A DNA stretch of 64,000 nucleotides from Guptibacillus hwajinpoensis (GTDB taxonomy: Bacteria; Bacillota; Bacilli; Bacillales; Guptibacillaceae). The stretch is from the NCBI RefSeq assembly GCF_020171785.1, contig NZ_JAIVAE010000001.1, positions 16,740 through 80,739 on the forward strand. Direction: 5' to 3'. This document shows, piece after piece, positions 17,108 through 26,351 of the stretch. The notes beneath the pieces were generated by a model. It ran no database searches. It worked only from the letters and a program-made list of their open reading frames with translations, and was not told the DNA's origin. The position numbers were made by a program, and so were the translations under genes. Position 1 is the stretch's first letter; each line of letters begins with the position of its first letter.

Positions 17108-17800
17108 ATGTTAGCCATTGGTTTAAGAGAGTTCCAAAATCTATTTAAAAGCATTCGGTCGATTATTATTATTCTATTTATTTTTAGCGTAACGTTAGGA
17201 ATCGCAAAGTTAATTAACAACTATAAAGAAGTTCTCAGCGAGGTTGGTGGTTTAGAAGGGGATATTTATATGGGTGGTTTACTATTACTTATCATAGGTG
17301 CAGGACCTTTGTTTGTTACTAGTCTTTCTCACAACGCCATTAACCAGGAAGTGCATTCGAGAACGATTCGCTTTCTTGCTACTAAGGTTTCTAGAGAGAA
17401 GATCGTTCTTGGTAAATTCCTTGGCATAGCTATGTATTGGATGGTGTGTATTTTAGTTGCTTCGCTATTAATCCTTCCTTTCACAAAAGGGTTTTATTTC
17501 CATCAGTTTATGGAAGCACTTATTTTTATCCTTTATTTTGTAGGACTTGCTATCTTTCTTTCAACCTTGATTACGAAGCCTGGGATGACCATGTTCCTCG
17601 GAAGCGTTCTCGCTATCCTTTTGCCTATCATTGGCTTATGGAGTCTTTGGTCAGAAAACCTCATCATTGATTTAGTAAGCTATTTAACGCCGTATTATTA
17701 TTATAGTGTAGGTGAACATATCTACACGTACGTTGTGTTGATCTTCCCAATACTGTTCGTACTAGGAAGTCTATTACTGATTAGAAAGAAGGATTTTTAA
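17108..17800 (+). CDS. ABC-2 type transporter permease
   Basis: A 230-residue protein with six membrane helices, the classic ABC-2 permease of heterodimeric or homodimeric exporters. The extracellular/cytoplasmic SHNAINQEVHSRTIRFLATKVSREKIVLGKFLG segment is the coupling region seen in this family. It ends in LLLIRKKDF and its stop codon shares one base with the start of the ATPase gene, so the two form a single exporter. The substrate is not evident. Confidence 0.87.
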   Translation: MLAIGLREFQNLFKSIRSIIIILFIFSVTLGIAKLINNYKEVLSEVGGLEGDIYMGGLLLLIIGAGPLFVTSLSHNAINQEVHSRTIRFLATKVSREKIVLGKFLGIAMYWMVCILVASLLILPFTKGFYFHQFMEALIFILYFVGLAIFLSTLITKPGMTMFLGSVLAILLPIIGLWSLWSENLIIDLVSYLTPYYYYSVGEHIYTYVVLIFPILFVLGSLLLIRKKDF

Positions 17801-18717
17801 TGTATGCCATTGAAACAGAAGGCTTAACAAAAATATATGCCAACAAGAAAGTAGTCAATGAGATTAATCTAAAAGTAGCACAAGGTAGCGTATTTGGGTT
17901 TCTAGGGAAAAACGGAGCGGGTAAATCGACGTTTATTAATATGCTAGCGGGGTTAATTCAGCCGAGTTCAGGATCGTTTAAGATTTTAGGAGAGCAAACT
18001 CATCAGAGACAAAAAATGGGCGTTCTACCAGACTACTCAACGTTCTATGATGATTTAACAGCTTTCCAACACCTCAAGTACTTTAGTAGACTTTTGAATG
18101 TAAAACTACCAAAATCGGAAATTCTTAACCTTTTACAACGAGTAGAATTAGAAGAAGCAGCGCACGTAAAGGCAAAGAAATTTTCGTTTGGTATGAAAAA
18201 GAAGCTGGGAATTGCACAAGCTTTAATCAATGAACCAGATATCCTCTTTCTTGATGAACCTACATCAGGAGTGGATGCGAACGCAGTATTAACCATTCAT
18301 CGCTTAATTCAAGACATTTCTAAGGAAGGAACAACCATCTTCTTAACCTCTCATAATTTAGATGAAGTTGAGAAGATGTGCGATGATATTGCGATCATGA
18401 ACCAGGGTGTTATTACAGCTAAGGGAAGTATGCAGCAATTGAGAGCTAAGTATCAAAATAAATTGATCGTGTTTATCAAGCATTCGCGTTTGAACGAAAA
18501 ACAAATGAGTTCACTAAGACCACAATTAGAAGAACTAGCTAATAAGGTGGAATGGAATCAGGAATTAACGACTGTCACGGTAGATGGTGAATGGCTCATT
18601 CCAGAAATTAATCGAAGCTTTTTGCATGCGAATGTGGATGTGTTTCGAATAGAGGTGGATGAACCATCACTCGAAGAAATCTTTATAAAAATAGGTGAAA
18701 ACCAACGTTCAGCCTGA
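17800..18717 (+). CDS. ABC transporter ATP-binding protein
   Basis: A 305-residue ATPase with Walker A GKNGAGKST (about 36-44), signature FSFGMKKKLGIAQAL, Walker B ILFLDEPTSGVD and the switch His in LTSHNLDEVEKMCDD. The C-terminal 80 residues extend beyond the nucleotide-binding domain, as in CcmA-type exporter ATPases. It overlaps the permease gene by one base and is followed 21 bases later by an SRPBCC gene. Bacterial two-gene ABC-2 exporters of this kind often handle antibiotics, lipids or bacteriocins; none can be assigned here. Confidence 0.9.
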   Translation: MYAIETEGLTKIYANKKVVNEINLKVAQGSVFGFLGKNGAGKSTFINMLAGLIQPSSGSFKILGEQTHQRQKMGVLPDYSTFYDDLTAFQHLKYFSRLLNVKLPKSEILNLLQRVELEEAAHVKAKKFSFGMKKKLGIAQALINEPDILFLDEPTSGVDANAVLTIHRLIQDISKEGTTIFLTSHNLDEVEKMCDDIAIMNQGVITAKGSMQQLRAKYQNKLIVFIKHSRLNEKQMSSLRPQLEELANKVEWNQELTTVTVDGEWLIPEINRSFLHANVDVFRIEVDEPSLEEIFIKIGENQRSA

Positions 18718-18738
18718 CTGGATAGGGAGAAGACGAAG

Positions 18739-19464
18739 ATGAAAGAATTAATTGCCTATCGTTTTACAGAGTTTATTGATGCACCAATTGCCCTCGTTTA
18801 CGAATGCTTACATAAAGACGAGCATGTTCTAATTTGGAATACAATGATTGTCGAGCATATTTATGAAGGGCGAGAGGATGAAATGGGAGCAGGTTCTCGC
18901 TTTAAATCAAAGCAAAGAATTGGTAAGAAAGCGTACACGTTTGAGACGGAAGTGCTTGTTCACGAGCCTCCGCATAGGATCGCTATGAAAACGACAACGA
19001 AAGAGGGAATAAATTTCACACGGTATGAGCTGATTGAACGTGATGGAGGAACACAATTGTCGATCGAAGCAAGCTTGATACCTAAAAACGTTGTGTATTT
19101 TCTAGCAGGGAAGCTGACGTTTTGGATGAGTAAATTTGTCTTTGATGAGCAATACTTAGCGTTTATTGAATACGTCTACAATCAGCAATCCAATAAGCAT
19201 CAAGGACTTGAAGTCATCTACCATGAAAAACAGACAGATCAAGCGTTTCTCGCTATTGCTTATCTAAATGGAGATCATTTATGGGATGTTTACTTTAGCG
19301 TAGAGGACAAAGAGTTGTGCGAGAGATTATTTGCAAAGGGCTATGACGGAGGTGGTGATTCAGACATTTATCTTTTTGAAGCGATTCACTATGTTGATGC
19401 GGAAGAAAAATTCACTAAATGGATTGAGGACGTTTACTTGCCGTTAACTAGTAAAAAAAGTTGA
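18739..19464 (+). CDS. SRPBCC family protein with C-terminal extension
   Basis: 241 residues. Positions 1-145 form an SRPBCC/polyketide-cyclase-like fold (YRFTEFIDAPIALVYECLHKDEHVLIWNTMIVE, GAGSRFKSKQRIGKK), similar to the protein at 1802. The remaining 95 residues (GLEVIYHEKQTDQAFLAIAYLNGDHLWDVYF and following) form an acidic alpha/beta module that I do not recognise. It lies 21 bases after the ABC ATPase gene, behind GGGAGAAG, so it is probably in the same operon and may bind the exporter's hydrophobic substrate. That link is inferred only. Confidence 0.75.
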   Translation: MKELIAYRFTEFIDAPIALVYECLHKDEHVLIWNTMIVEHIYEGREDEMGAGSRFKSKQRIGKKAYTFETEVLVHEPPHRIAMKTTTKEGINFTRYELIERDGGTQLSIEASLIPKNVVYFLAGKLTFWMSKFVFDEQYLAFIEYVYNQQSNKHQGLEVIYHEKQTDQAFLAIAYLNGDHLWDVYFSVEDKELCERLFAKGYDGGGDSDIYLFEAIHYVDAEEKFTKWIEDVYLPLTSKKS

Positions 19465-19572
19465 GAAGATCGATTTTTTCTCTTCGATCATCATGAAAGA
19501 AAAGCTAAGAACATGATCATACTTACGTAAAAAGGTTTCGTGAGCTCGTCCTATACCTTTTTACAGCATTAA

Positions 19573-19617
19573 AAGCGGCAGCGTCCCCACATAAGGACAC
19601 TGCCGCTTATTTGTTTT
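19573..19617. terminator. Terminator between SRPBCC and DUF192 genes
   Basis: AAGCGGCAG-C-GTCC pairs with GGAC-A-CTGCCGCTT, flanked by A and T runs; it serves the convergent genes. Upstream, 19530-19563 has a weaker A5GGT/ACCT5 dyad. Confidence 0.8.
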
Positions 19618-19618
19618 C

Positions 19619-19960
19619 TTAAATATTCAGATAGTCTCCTACTTTCATCTCATACCGTTCAATCGCTCCTGCAGGCAATTCGAGAGTTGCATTAGCACCT
19701 TTGACAGGAAGGACAATTCTCCAGGGCTTAAGGTTAGGAACAACTTTAACGACCTCGTTTCGTTCATTTAGAAAAACAACATCGATCGAAAAGAACATAA
19801 AACACATATGGATGGCGTTACAAGGTGTGATCAGAAGGGCTTCATCATGAAGAGGTCGTGTTCGGAACATTAGCCCTTTTAGTCGTTTTCCAAACGTATT
19901 TGCTTTGCTGATCGTAAGCGGAAGTGTTCGATATAGTGCGCTTTTGTTAGTTGGTATCAT
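19619..19960 (-). CDS. DUF192 family protein
   Basis: A 113-residue protein with the DUF192 pattern: KANTFGKRLKGLMFR, then ALLITPCNAIHMCFMFFSIDVVFLNERNEVVKVVPNLKPW and the C-terminal GANATLELPAGAIERYEMKVGD. The family is widespread in bacteria and archaea, with no settled function. The ATG is preceded by AGGAGAATTGTC. No signal peptide, unlike many Gram-negative members. It stands alone between the terminator and the Tad pilus region. Confidence 0.88.
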   Translation of the reverse strand: MIPTNKSALYRTLPLTISKANTFGKRLKGLMFRTRPLHDEALLITPCNAIHMCFMFFSIDVVFLNERNEVVKVVPNLKPWRIVLPVKGANATLELPAGAIERYEMKVGDYLNI

Positions 19961-20284
19961 GACAATTCTCCTAATGAATGACGTTTATTATACTATATAT
20001 CAAGCGGTTTTTAACCTCAATAGTGAATATAGACCTAAATAATTTGTAAAAAAAAGAGAAAAAAGGACTAGACAAATTCGCTATAACGAATTATTATGAA
20101 GTTAAGGTTGTTCTATAAAAAGAACAAAATGATTTTAATCGAACACTATACTGAACAACATGTGAGAATCATAGTGTTTGAAAGGAGATGAAGCAAAGAT
20201 CTCAGGTCCATTTAAGAACAGTTGATAACTTGGTAGTTATGATTTCATTCATACATTTAAAAAACAAAATCCTAAGGGGGAAAA
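19961..20284 (+). other. Leader and upstream region of the Tad pilus operon
   Basis: This 324-bp gap has no convincing gene. It contains two perfect short inverted repeats, AATTCG-CTATAA-CGAATT (20076-20093) and TTGTTCT-ATAAAA-AGAACAA (20108-20127), and a possible -10 TATACT (20147-20152) with no good -35. An AAAGGAGATGAAGC box near 20181 looks like a ribosome site but is followed only by a frame I do not consider real. The leader would be about 130 nt. Confidence 0.45.
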
Positions 20285-20458
20285 ATGATGTTGAAAAAAA
20301 TGGAGCAGTTTGTAAGAGAAGAAGAAGGACAAGGTATGGCGGAGTATGGATTGATTTTGGCGGGGGTAGCAGTTGTGGCTATTGTTGGGATTAAAGCATT
20401 AGGCGTACAAATTGACTCACTTGTTGATAGTGTAACTAGCGCATTTAAAGGTGAATAA
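20285..20458 (+). CDS. flp: Flp/Fap type IVb pilin
   Basis: A 57-residue prepilin. A short basic and acidic leader (MMLKKMEQFVREEEG) ends in Gly15; the mature protein begins QGMAEYGLILAG, which is the Flp processing motif G-x4-E-Y with Glu5 and Tyr6 of the mature chain. A single hydrophobic segment (about 22-45) and a hydrophilic tail follow. It is the major subunit of Tad pili, cleaved by the prepilin peptidase encoded downstream. AAGGGGG precedes the two adjacent ATGs (20285 and 20288); the second is the better spaced. It is the first gene of the operon and is followed by a strong hairpin. Confidence 0.92.
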   Translation: MMLKKMEQFVREEEGQGMAEYGLILAGVAVVAIVGIKALGVQIDSLVDSVTSAFKGE

Positions 20459-20463
20459 AACCC

Positions 20464-20489
20464 TGGCCCCACTTACCCAAGTGGGGCCA
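20464..20489 (+). other. Strong intercistronic hairpin after flp
   Basis: A perfect 11-bp GC-rich stem TGGCCCCACTT / AAGTGGGGCCA with a 4-nt loop, without a U-tract. Such a structure can protect the upstream pilin mRNA from 3' decay or attenuate the downstream genes, raising pilin output over assembly proteins. Confidence 0.8.
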
Positions 20490-20514
20490 AATTTAAAAAC
20501 AAAGAGGGACTGCG

Positions 20515-21015
20515 ATGGTATACAGTATCCTGGGGATCGTCTTATTGATTTCATTTATAACAGACGTACGCAATCGACGCATATTAAATGTTGTGACGTT
20601 TCCTGCGATGGGAATTGGCTTAGTTTATTATACGATCACGCTCGGTTTGAAAGGCTTTCTATTTAGCGGGGCTGGGCTGCTTGTTGGTTTCGCACTTCTT
20701 CTCATTCCGTATTTGTTAGGGGGAATGGGGGCTGGTGATGTGAAGTTGCTTGCAGCGGTTGGGGCGTTAACGGGCACTTCTTTCGTTCTTCATTCCTTTT
20801 TTTATACGGCTCTTATAGGTGGCGTTATCGGCCTTTTTCTTATTTTAAAAAGAATGTCTTTATGGAAGTATGTAACGTCACCGACATATGCGGTGTCTAC
20901 CCTAATGACGATGAAGGGATTTACGATTAACAAAGAAAGCAAGCTCACCTTTCCATATGGTGTTGCGATTACGTTTGGAACGCTCTGCGCGGCTTTTTTA
21001 GGAGGGGTGGTATGA
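20515..21015 (+). CDS. tadV: A24 family prepilin peptidase (TadV/CpaA)
   Basis: A 166-residue membrane protein with about five helices. The two catalytic aspartates of the A24 family are visible: the first in FITDVRNRRILN (about residue 17) and the second in LGGMGAGDVKLLAAVGA (GxGD motif, about residue 75). It removes the leader of the Flp pilin and TadE-type pseudopilins at the inner face of the membrane. The end overlaps the TadE-like gene by four bases. Confidence 0.9.
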   Translation: MVYSILGIVLLISFITDVRNRRILNVVTFPAMGIGLVYYTITLGLKGFLFSGAGLLVGFALLLIPYLLGGMGAGDVKLLAAVGALTGTSFVLHSFFYTALIGGVIGLFLILKRMSLWKYVTSPTYAVSTLMTMKGFTINKESKLTFPYGVAITFGTLCAAFLGGVV

Positions 21016-21386
21016 GGTCAGAAAAAGGGCAATCGATGGTTGAATTTGCGCTTGTCCTCCCGATTTTAGTCATGCTGTTGTTCGGCATTATTGATTTTGG
21101 ACGTATTTTCCACACTTACCTGGCGATTGACCATGCGAGCCGTGAAGCTGCGAGAACAGCGAGCATTGGAGAAAATGATGCCGCGATTGTTTCGACGGCA
21201 GTTGCTAGTGCATCAAGCATTCATCTGACTGCGGGTCAGGTTGCGATCTCACCAGGTGGAACCAAATCTTCTGGAAGCGACGTGACCGTAACGATTACGT
21301 ACCCAATCAGCTTCCTCACGCCTGTCGTTTCAAATTTAACTGGACCGATCACACTGTCTAGTTCAACTGTAATGAGGATGGAATGA
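21012..21386 (+). CDS. tadE: TadE-like pseudopilin
   Basis: 124 residues. It opens RSEKGQSMVEFALVLPILVMLLFGIIDFGR: the prepilin-like site KGQSMVEFALVLPIL followed by one membrane helix is the TadE signature. The extracellular part is rich in Ser, Thr and Val. TadE minor pilins are processed like Flp and help to build the pilus. Overlaps neighbouring genes on both sides by four bases (ATGA). Confidence 0.9.
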   Translation: MRSEKGQSMVEFALVLPILVMLLFGIIDFGRIFHTYLAIDHASREAARTASIGENDAAIVSTAVASASSIHLTAGQVAISPGGTKSSGSDVTVTITYPISFLTPVVSNLTGPITLSSSTVMRME

Positions 21387-22282
21387 TGAAGAAATTACGG
21401 GCTTTATTAATGAACGAAAAAGGCAACGTAGCCGTGATGCTCGCGCTTAGTTTAACTGTACTACTTGGTGTGACAGCAATGGTTGTCGATGTTGGAAGAC
21501 TTTATCACGAAAAACGAATGTTACAAAATGCGATGGATGCAGCAGCGCTTTCCGGGGCTCAAGGGTTAGTATCGAGTGAGGTAAGTGCTGCTTCAATTGC
21601 AAAAGACCTTGCGAGCAAAAACGCGTTTCCCGTTTCAAGTGGTGATCTTACCATCACTAATAAGTCGATCAAAGTATCACGAGAATCGACAGTACCAATG
21701 ACCTTTGCCCGTGTTTTTGGAATTCAGGAAGCGTCGGTCCAGGCAGTCGCAAAGGCTGAAATAGGATTGCTTAAATCAGCTAAGCGCGTTACACCGATTG
21801 CGATTGAGTATACGGCGATCCCAAACGAAACTGAGTTAAAGTGTGAGAATACCGGCAAGCATCATGGGAACTGCGGCTACCTTGATATCGAGAGTAACGG
21901 CGCGAGCGGGCTAGCTGACAATATTATCAATGGGACAGAAATTGAGGTAGGGACGTCTGTTCAAACAGACCCCGGACAAAAGTGGGGACCTGTTATGGGT
22001 GCAATCGAAACGTTAATCAATCAGGATGCAGGAAAGTCGAAATGTCAGCAGGCATCAACTGCCGATTACTCGTGTGCCCGTGTCATCATTATCCCGCTTA
22101 TTGACTCCTGGGATGACGCAAATGGGAAATCATCCGTCAAAGTCGTTGGTTTAGCTGCTTACTGGATTAATCGGTTAGATGAACCAAAACGAATTGTTGG
22201 AGAATTTAAAGATATCGTAACGAGTGGCGAGATTGGCAGTACAGGTCCTGGGAACTTATACGGTGTCAAACTGGTGGAATAG
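21383..22282 (+). CDS. TadG-like pilus assembly protein
   Basis: 299 residues. The N-terminus (RALLMNEKGNVAVMLALSLTVLLGVTAMVVDVGRLYHEKRMLQNAMDAAALSGA) is the TadG-N/putative Flp pilus-assembly domain: a membrane anchor followed by a VDVGR and DAAALSGA helix. The rest is extracellular with four cysteines (CENTGKHHGNC, CQQ, CAR) that may form disulfides. There is no von Willebrand A domain as in long proteobacterial TadG. It probably forms part of the surface pilus complex. Confidence 0.85.
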   Translation: MMKKLRALLMNEKGNVAVMLALSLTVLLGVTAMVVDVGRLYHEKRMLQNAMDAAALSGAQGLVSSEVSAASIAKDLASKNAFPVSSGDLTITNKSIKVSRESTVPMTFARVFGIQEASVQAVAKAEIGLLKSAKRVTPIAIEYTAIPNETELKCENTGKHHGNCGYLDIESNGASGLADNIINGTEIEVGTSVQTDPGQKWGPVMGAIETLINQDAGKSKCQQASTADYSCARVIIIPLIDSWDDANGKSSVKVVGLAAYWINRLDEPKRIVGEFKDIVTSGEIGSTGPGNLYGVKLVE

Positions 22283-22303
22283 ACGAGAAGTGAGGGACGA
22301 GGA

Positions 22304-22867
22304 ATGAAAACGAAGCGAATTTGGCTGTGGTCCGTTATTTTTGGCGCATTCTCGACAGTGATTGTGTATGTAGCGCTATTTACGAACTTAACAACGGATG
22401 CAGAAACAGAAGTTAAGAAAGTGGAAGAGCCGGAGGTAGCGGCAGAGACAACGATTCCAAAACGAGAGATACCCAACCCAATCGTTGACGTGAGCGAAGG
22501 AAAACGCGCGATTTCGATCGATGTTGAATTAGCACCTGGCGTTTCAGGATATATTGAACCGAACTCATTTGTCGATGTAATCGCTTATGAAACGATGATT
22601 GATGAAGAAAAGAAAGAATTCAAGTCAGCCGTCATGATGCTACAAAAGGTGAAAGTGCTAAGTTCAGGGAAATCACCTGACACGACGGACGAAGCGCTTC
22701 ATTATGTGACGGTTACGCTTGAAGTAACACCAGAGGAAGGTGTGAGCGTAAGTCTTGCGGCTAAGGATAAAGATAAGTTTTACCTCATGCTACGAAATAG
22801 TGAAGACGATGGAACGGTGAAAGAGGGATTGAAAGAAACACGTCAGGTTTACAAGGAGACGGAATGA
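22304..22867 (+). CDS. RcpC/CpaB-like Flp pilus assembly protein
   Basis: 187 residues with one N-terminal membrane helix (about 5-25) and an extracytoplasmic SAF/RcpC-type domain: KRAISIDVELAPGVSGYIEPNSFVDVIAYE is the conserved CpaB core. In Gram-negatives the protein helps the secretin channel; Gram-positives lack a secretin, so here it may organise the cell-wall passage of the pilus. The end overlaps the CpaE-like gene by four bases. Confidence 0.83.
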   Translation: MKTKRIWLWSVIFGAFSTVIVYVALFTNLTTDAETEVKKVEEPEVAAETTIPKREIPNPIVDVSEGKRAISIDVELAPGVSGYIEPNSFVDVIAYETMIDEEKKEFKSAVMMLQKVKVLSSGKSPDTTDEALHYVTVTLEVTPEEGVSVSLAAKDKDKFYLMLRNSEDDGTVKEGLKETRQVYKETE

Positions 22868-24042
22868 TGACGGACTTAAACTGGTATTTTTATTCAGATA
22901 CGAATGCCAAAGCTGGTGAATTGGAAGAGCTTCTGTTGAAGAAAAATCATAAGCTAAAGAGTTTTCAACTTCTAGAAGATCTCTTTCACAAGCTTGAGCG
23001 TACACCTCATTCGATACTTTTTCTAAAGGCCTACACAACTTACAACGTGTATGATCTTTGTCAGGAAATCTCGATGAAATTCCCTTCCGTTTACCTCATT
23101 ATCCTCGTTCCTGAAAATATGGAAAATACGAAGAAAGCGATGCGTGTAGGTGCGTCGAATTTGCTTACGTATTCTGATGCTACAGATGAAATCAATGATG
23201 TCATCCTTCAGGCCCAAGACTATATGAAACAAAGAGCTAGCAAGGGGGAGGGCGTAACGCATTTGCCAAAACAAAACAGCCGCATTATGGCAGTGTGTGG
23301 TTCAAAAGGAGGGGTAGGGAAAACATCGCTTGCGGTCAATCTCGCCAATGCCTTTATTAAAAGTGGGAAAAGTGTTGTGATTCTCGATGCGAACTTCCAG
23401 TTTGGCGATGTCGCGATGTATCTCGACTTAAAGCCAAATCGCACGATTTATGAGTGGGTGAAAGAAGCGGTTGAGCGAGGCCGATATGGGATTGATAACT
23501 ATGTCTCTCATCACTCGAGTGGAATCGCCCTTCTTCCACCGCCTCCTCGACCGGAGTTCTTTGAAATTATGACGGAAGAACATGTTGCACTTGCGGTAGC
23601 TGAACTGCGTAAACGGTATGACGTGATTCTCATTGATACACCAACGTCTCTTTCAGAAATTCATCTTAAAAGTCTCGATCTTGCGGATGACCTTCTTTTA
23701 GTGACAACAAGTGATTTGCCCGTATTACGAAACACGAAGCTTTACGTTGATATGCTTGACTCGCTTCATTTCTCTGAAAAGGTTCATGTTGTTTTAAATA
23801 AGGATTCCAAGCATCGTGCCATTGAAGCGAAGCGGTTGGAAGGGATTCTCCAAAATCCTGTATTTGCTTCGATTCCGGACGTGGGTAAGCAAATGACAAC
23901 AGCCATCAATGAAGGACTTCCACTTGTATTAAGAAATGGGCGTCATTCTTTTTCGAAACGTATGCTTCAGATCTCCCATCTAATTTTGCCACCGCCAGAA
24001 GAAGAAGAGAAAAAAACAAAACGATTTGCATTGAGTCGATGA
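22864..24042 (+). CDS. CpaE/TadZ-like ATPase
   Basis: 392 residues. Residues 1-120 form a receiver-like domain without clear phosphorylation residues. Residues 135-375 are a MinD/ParA-type ATPase: deviant Walker A CGSKGGVGKTS (about 142), switch motif ILDANFQFGD and Walker B-type VILIDTPTSL. TadZ/CpaE proteins localise the Tad machine at the membrane or pole. It is preceded by AAGGAGACGG overlapping the upstream stop and followed closely by the tadA gene. Confidence 0.88.
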   Translation: MMTDLNWYFYSDTNAKAGELEELLLKKNHKLKSFQLLEDLFHKLERTPHSILFLKAYTTYNVYDLCQEISMKFPSVYLIILVPENMENTKKAMRVGASNLLTYSDATDEINDVILQAQDYMKQRASKGEGVTHLPKQNSRIMAVCGSKGGVGKTSLAVNLANAFIKSGKSVVILDANFQFGDVAMYLDLKPNRTIYEWVKEAVERGRYGIDNYVSHHSSGIALLPPPPRPEFFEIMTEEHVALAVAELRKRYDVILIDTPTSLSEIHLKSLDLADDLLLVTTSDLPVLRNTKLYVDMLDSLHFSEKVHVVLNKDSKHRAIEAKRLEGILQNPVFASIPDVGKQMTTAINEGLPLVLRNGRHSFSKRMLQISHLILPPPEEEEKKTKRFALSR

Positions 24043-24055
24043 AGGAGGAGTTCCA

Positions 24056-25387
24056 TTGTCGCTTTTTAAACGGTATGTCGAAGAAGAGGCAGCGCAAGTG
24101 GAAGAACAGAGGGAAGCACCAATTGTTAAGTCGGTGGAGTACAAGCAGTTAGAAACAAAACTACAAACATTTTTATTAGAAGAACTTAAAAAGTACCAGC
24201 TTCAAAAAGAAGAAGAGCTGATGAAAATTCGAGAGTGGGGTAAAGATTTTCTGGATAAGGAAGCAGAGCGGCTAACGTTTGAAGAAAAAAAACAGATGCT
24301 TGAATCGGTTGAGTATGAGCTGCTTGGATACGGTCCGATTACGCCTCTTCTTGAAGATGATACGGTTTCTGAAGTAATGGTAAACGGTGCGCAAGCTATC
24401 TATTACGAGCAGTACGGGAAATTGAAACGAAGTCCCCTTTCTTTTCAAGATGATGATCATTTAAGTCGCGTGATTGAACGCATTGTCGCACCACTTGGAA
24501 GAAGAATCGATGAAAGTTCCCCAATGGTGGACGCGCGTCTTCCGGATGGTTCGCGTGTGAATGCGGTCATCCCTCCACTGTCATTGAAGGGGCCGTCGCT
24601 AACGATACGGAAATTCTCAAGCATACCTCTTCAAATGAATGACCTTGTTCACTACGGGACAGTAAGTGAAGACATGGCCGAGTTTCTAGAAATCTGTGTA
24701 AAAGCAAGATTAAATATTTTTATTAGTGGAGGGACGGGGTCGGGAAAAACGTCATCACTTAATGTTCTTTCTTCGTTTATTCCTAATGATGAACGGATTG
24801 TTACGATTGAAGATGCGGCTGAATTAAATTTATCTCAGGAGCATATTGTATCGCTGGAATCACGCCCACCTAATATCGAAGGAAAGGGTGAAATTACGAT
24901 ACGTGAACTCGTTCGTAACGCGCTTCGAATGCGCCCGGATCGTATTGTTGTGGGAGAGGTACGTGGAGCTGAAGCGCTCGATATGCTTCAAGCCATGAAT
25001 ACCGGTCATGATGGAAGCCTTAGTACAGGACACGCGAATTCACCGAGAGACATGCTTTCTCGTCTGGAAACCATGGTCCTCATGGCGGGGTTTGACTTAC
25101 CACTCCGAGCGATTCGAGAGCAAATCGCGAATGCGCTTGATTTGATTGTACAGCAGGCGAGAATGAAGGATGGATCAAGGAAAATCACGAGAATTACGGA
25201 AGTGCTTGGGATGGAAGAGAATATTATCGTCCTGCAAGACCTGTTTGTGTATAAAGAAACTGGGCGTGACGCTGAAGGAAGAGTAGTGGGGCATTTTGAA
25301 ACAACGGGAGTACGGCCACACGTGTCAGAGCTCCTTGAACAAAATGGCTATACCATTCCATCATCCTGGTTTAAAGAGGTGTGGTAA
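24056..25387 (+). CDS. tadA: CpaF/TadA secretion ATPase
   Basis: 443 residues starting at TTG after AAGGAGGAG. The type II/IV secretion ATPase core is intact: Walker [14 protein letters not shown] (about 223-235), Asp box [10 protein letters not shown], Walker B-like [37 protein letters not shown] with the His box. A helical N-terminal domain (about 20-120) precedes. It powers pilus assembly (and possibly retraction) as a hexamer at the membrane, working with TadB and TadC. Confidence 0.94.
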   Translation: MSLFKRYVEEEAAQVEEQREAPIVKSVEYKQLETKLQTFLLEELKKYQLQKEEELMKIREWGKDFLDKEAERLTFEEKKQMLESVEYELLGYGPITPLLEDDTVSEVMVNGAQAIYYEQYGKLKRSPLSFQDDDHLSRVIERIVAPLGRRIDESSPMVDARLPDGSRVNAVIPPLSLKGPSLTIRKFSSIPLQMNDLVHYGTVSEDMAEFLEICVKARLNIFISGGTGSGKTSSLNVLSSFIPNDERIVTIEDAAELNLSQEHIVSLESRPPNIEGKGEITIRELVRNALRMRPDRIVVGEVRGAEALDMLQAMNTGHDGSLSTGHANSPRDMLSRLETMVLMAGFDLPLRAIREQIANALDLIVQQARMKDGSRKITRITEVLGMEENIIVLQDLFVYKETGRDAEGRVVGHFETTGVRPHVSELLEQNGYTIPSSWFKEVW

Positions 25388-25388
25388 C

Positions 25389-26348
25389 ATGAACGATCCA
25401 CTCATGATCTTCTTGCTTTTTGTTAGCTTTACAGTATTTTTCTATTTCTCGTCCAAAAGATTGATGCGAAAAAAACATACGAACAAACGAATTAAGGAGT
25501 TTATCCCGCATGCCCTCACCGTTTCGGAAGTAGAGGAAAAGCAGAAGAAGCAAACGTTCAAGCAAATGATTGGTTCGTTTGCGAAGGCTTTTGCTGGGAT
25601 GCGGTTTAGTCAAAAAACGCAGGCTTATCTCGTTCAATCGGGAAGTTCATTCAAACCGGAGGAGTTTTTTGTGATTCGTCTCCTCAGTGCACTAACGTGT
25701 ACGGGGGTGTTATATGGAATGGGCTTGCCCTGGTATGGTCTTTTACCGACGCTTCTAATCGGATTTATCATGCCGGTCATCTATATAAAAACGAAAGCTA
25801 AAAAGCGGATTAACCTTCTGTCTTATCAACTGGTGGAAGCGCTTGGAACGATGTCCAATTCGATGAGAGCCGGATTTAGTTTTGTGCAAACGATGCAGCT
25901 TATTGGCAAAGAAATGCCAGATCCGCTCGGCCCCGAATTTGATCGTGCAGTTCGCGAAATTGGGATGGGGGTTCCGATGGAAGATGTGTTTTCGAGTTTG
26001 CTAGAACGATTGCCGAATAAAGAGCTTGAAGTTGTCGTTCAGGCTATTCTCGCGCAGCGAAAGAGTGGGGGCAATCTCGCGCAGCTGATGGATACGATGG
26101 AAGATACGATCCGGGGAAGGATCCGGATTCTTGAAGAGCTTAAAACGCTAACCGCTCAAGGGAAGCTTTCTTCATGGATTATTACGGCTCTTCCAGTCGT
26201 AATGGGAATCTATCTTTATTTGGTCAGCCCAGACTATCTTGAGCCCATGCTGACAAACCCGCTAGGATTGTTCTTATTGGGCGCTAGCGTGATTTCACTT
26301 TTCATTGGTTGGTTTTTTATTCAACGAATTGTACGGATTGAGGTGTAG
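25389..26348 (+). CDS. tadB: TadB-like pilus assembly platform protein
   Basis: 319 residues from ATG 25389, just two bases from the tadA stop; the frame is open further upstream inside tadA but that part is not coding. It has helices near the N-terminus, around 95-140 and at the C-terminus, and a T2SF/GspF-type cytoplasmic domain (VEALGTMSNSMRAGFSFVQTMQLIGKEMPDPLGPEF...LAQRKSGGNLAQLMDTMEDTIRGR). It forms the inner-membrane platform with TadC. Confidence 0.92.
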   Translation: MNDPLMIFLLFVSFTVFFYFSSKRLMRKKHTNKRIKEFIPHALTVSEVEEKQKKQTFKQMIGSFAKAFAGMRFSQKTQAYLVQSGSSFKPEEFFVIRLLSALTCTGVLYGMGLPWYGLLPTLLIGFIMPVIYIKTKAKKRINLLSYQLVEALGTMSNSMRAGFSFVQTMQLIGKEMPDPLGPEFDRAVREIGMGVPMEDVFSSLLERLPNKELEVVVQAILAQRKSGGNLAQLMDTMEDTIRGRIRILEELKTLTAQGKLSSWIITALPVVMGIYLYLVSPDYLEPMLTNPLGLFLLGASVISLFIGWFFIQRIVRIEV

Positions 26349-26351
26349 CAG

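Noticed and set aside
20188..20394. 68-codon frame before and across flp
   Set aside because: ATG touches its AAAGGAG box, composition is unnatural, and it runs out of frame through the clear Flp pilin.
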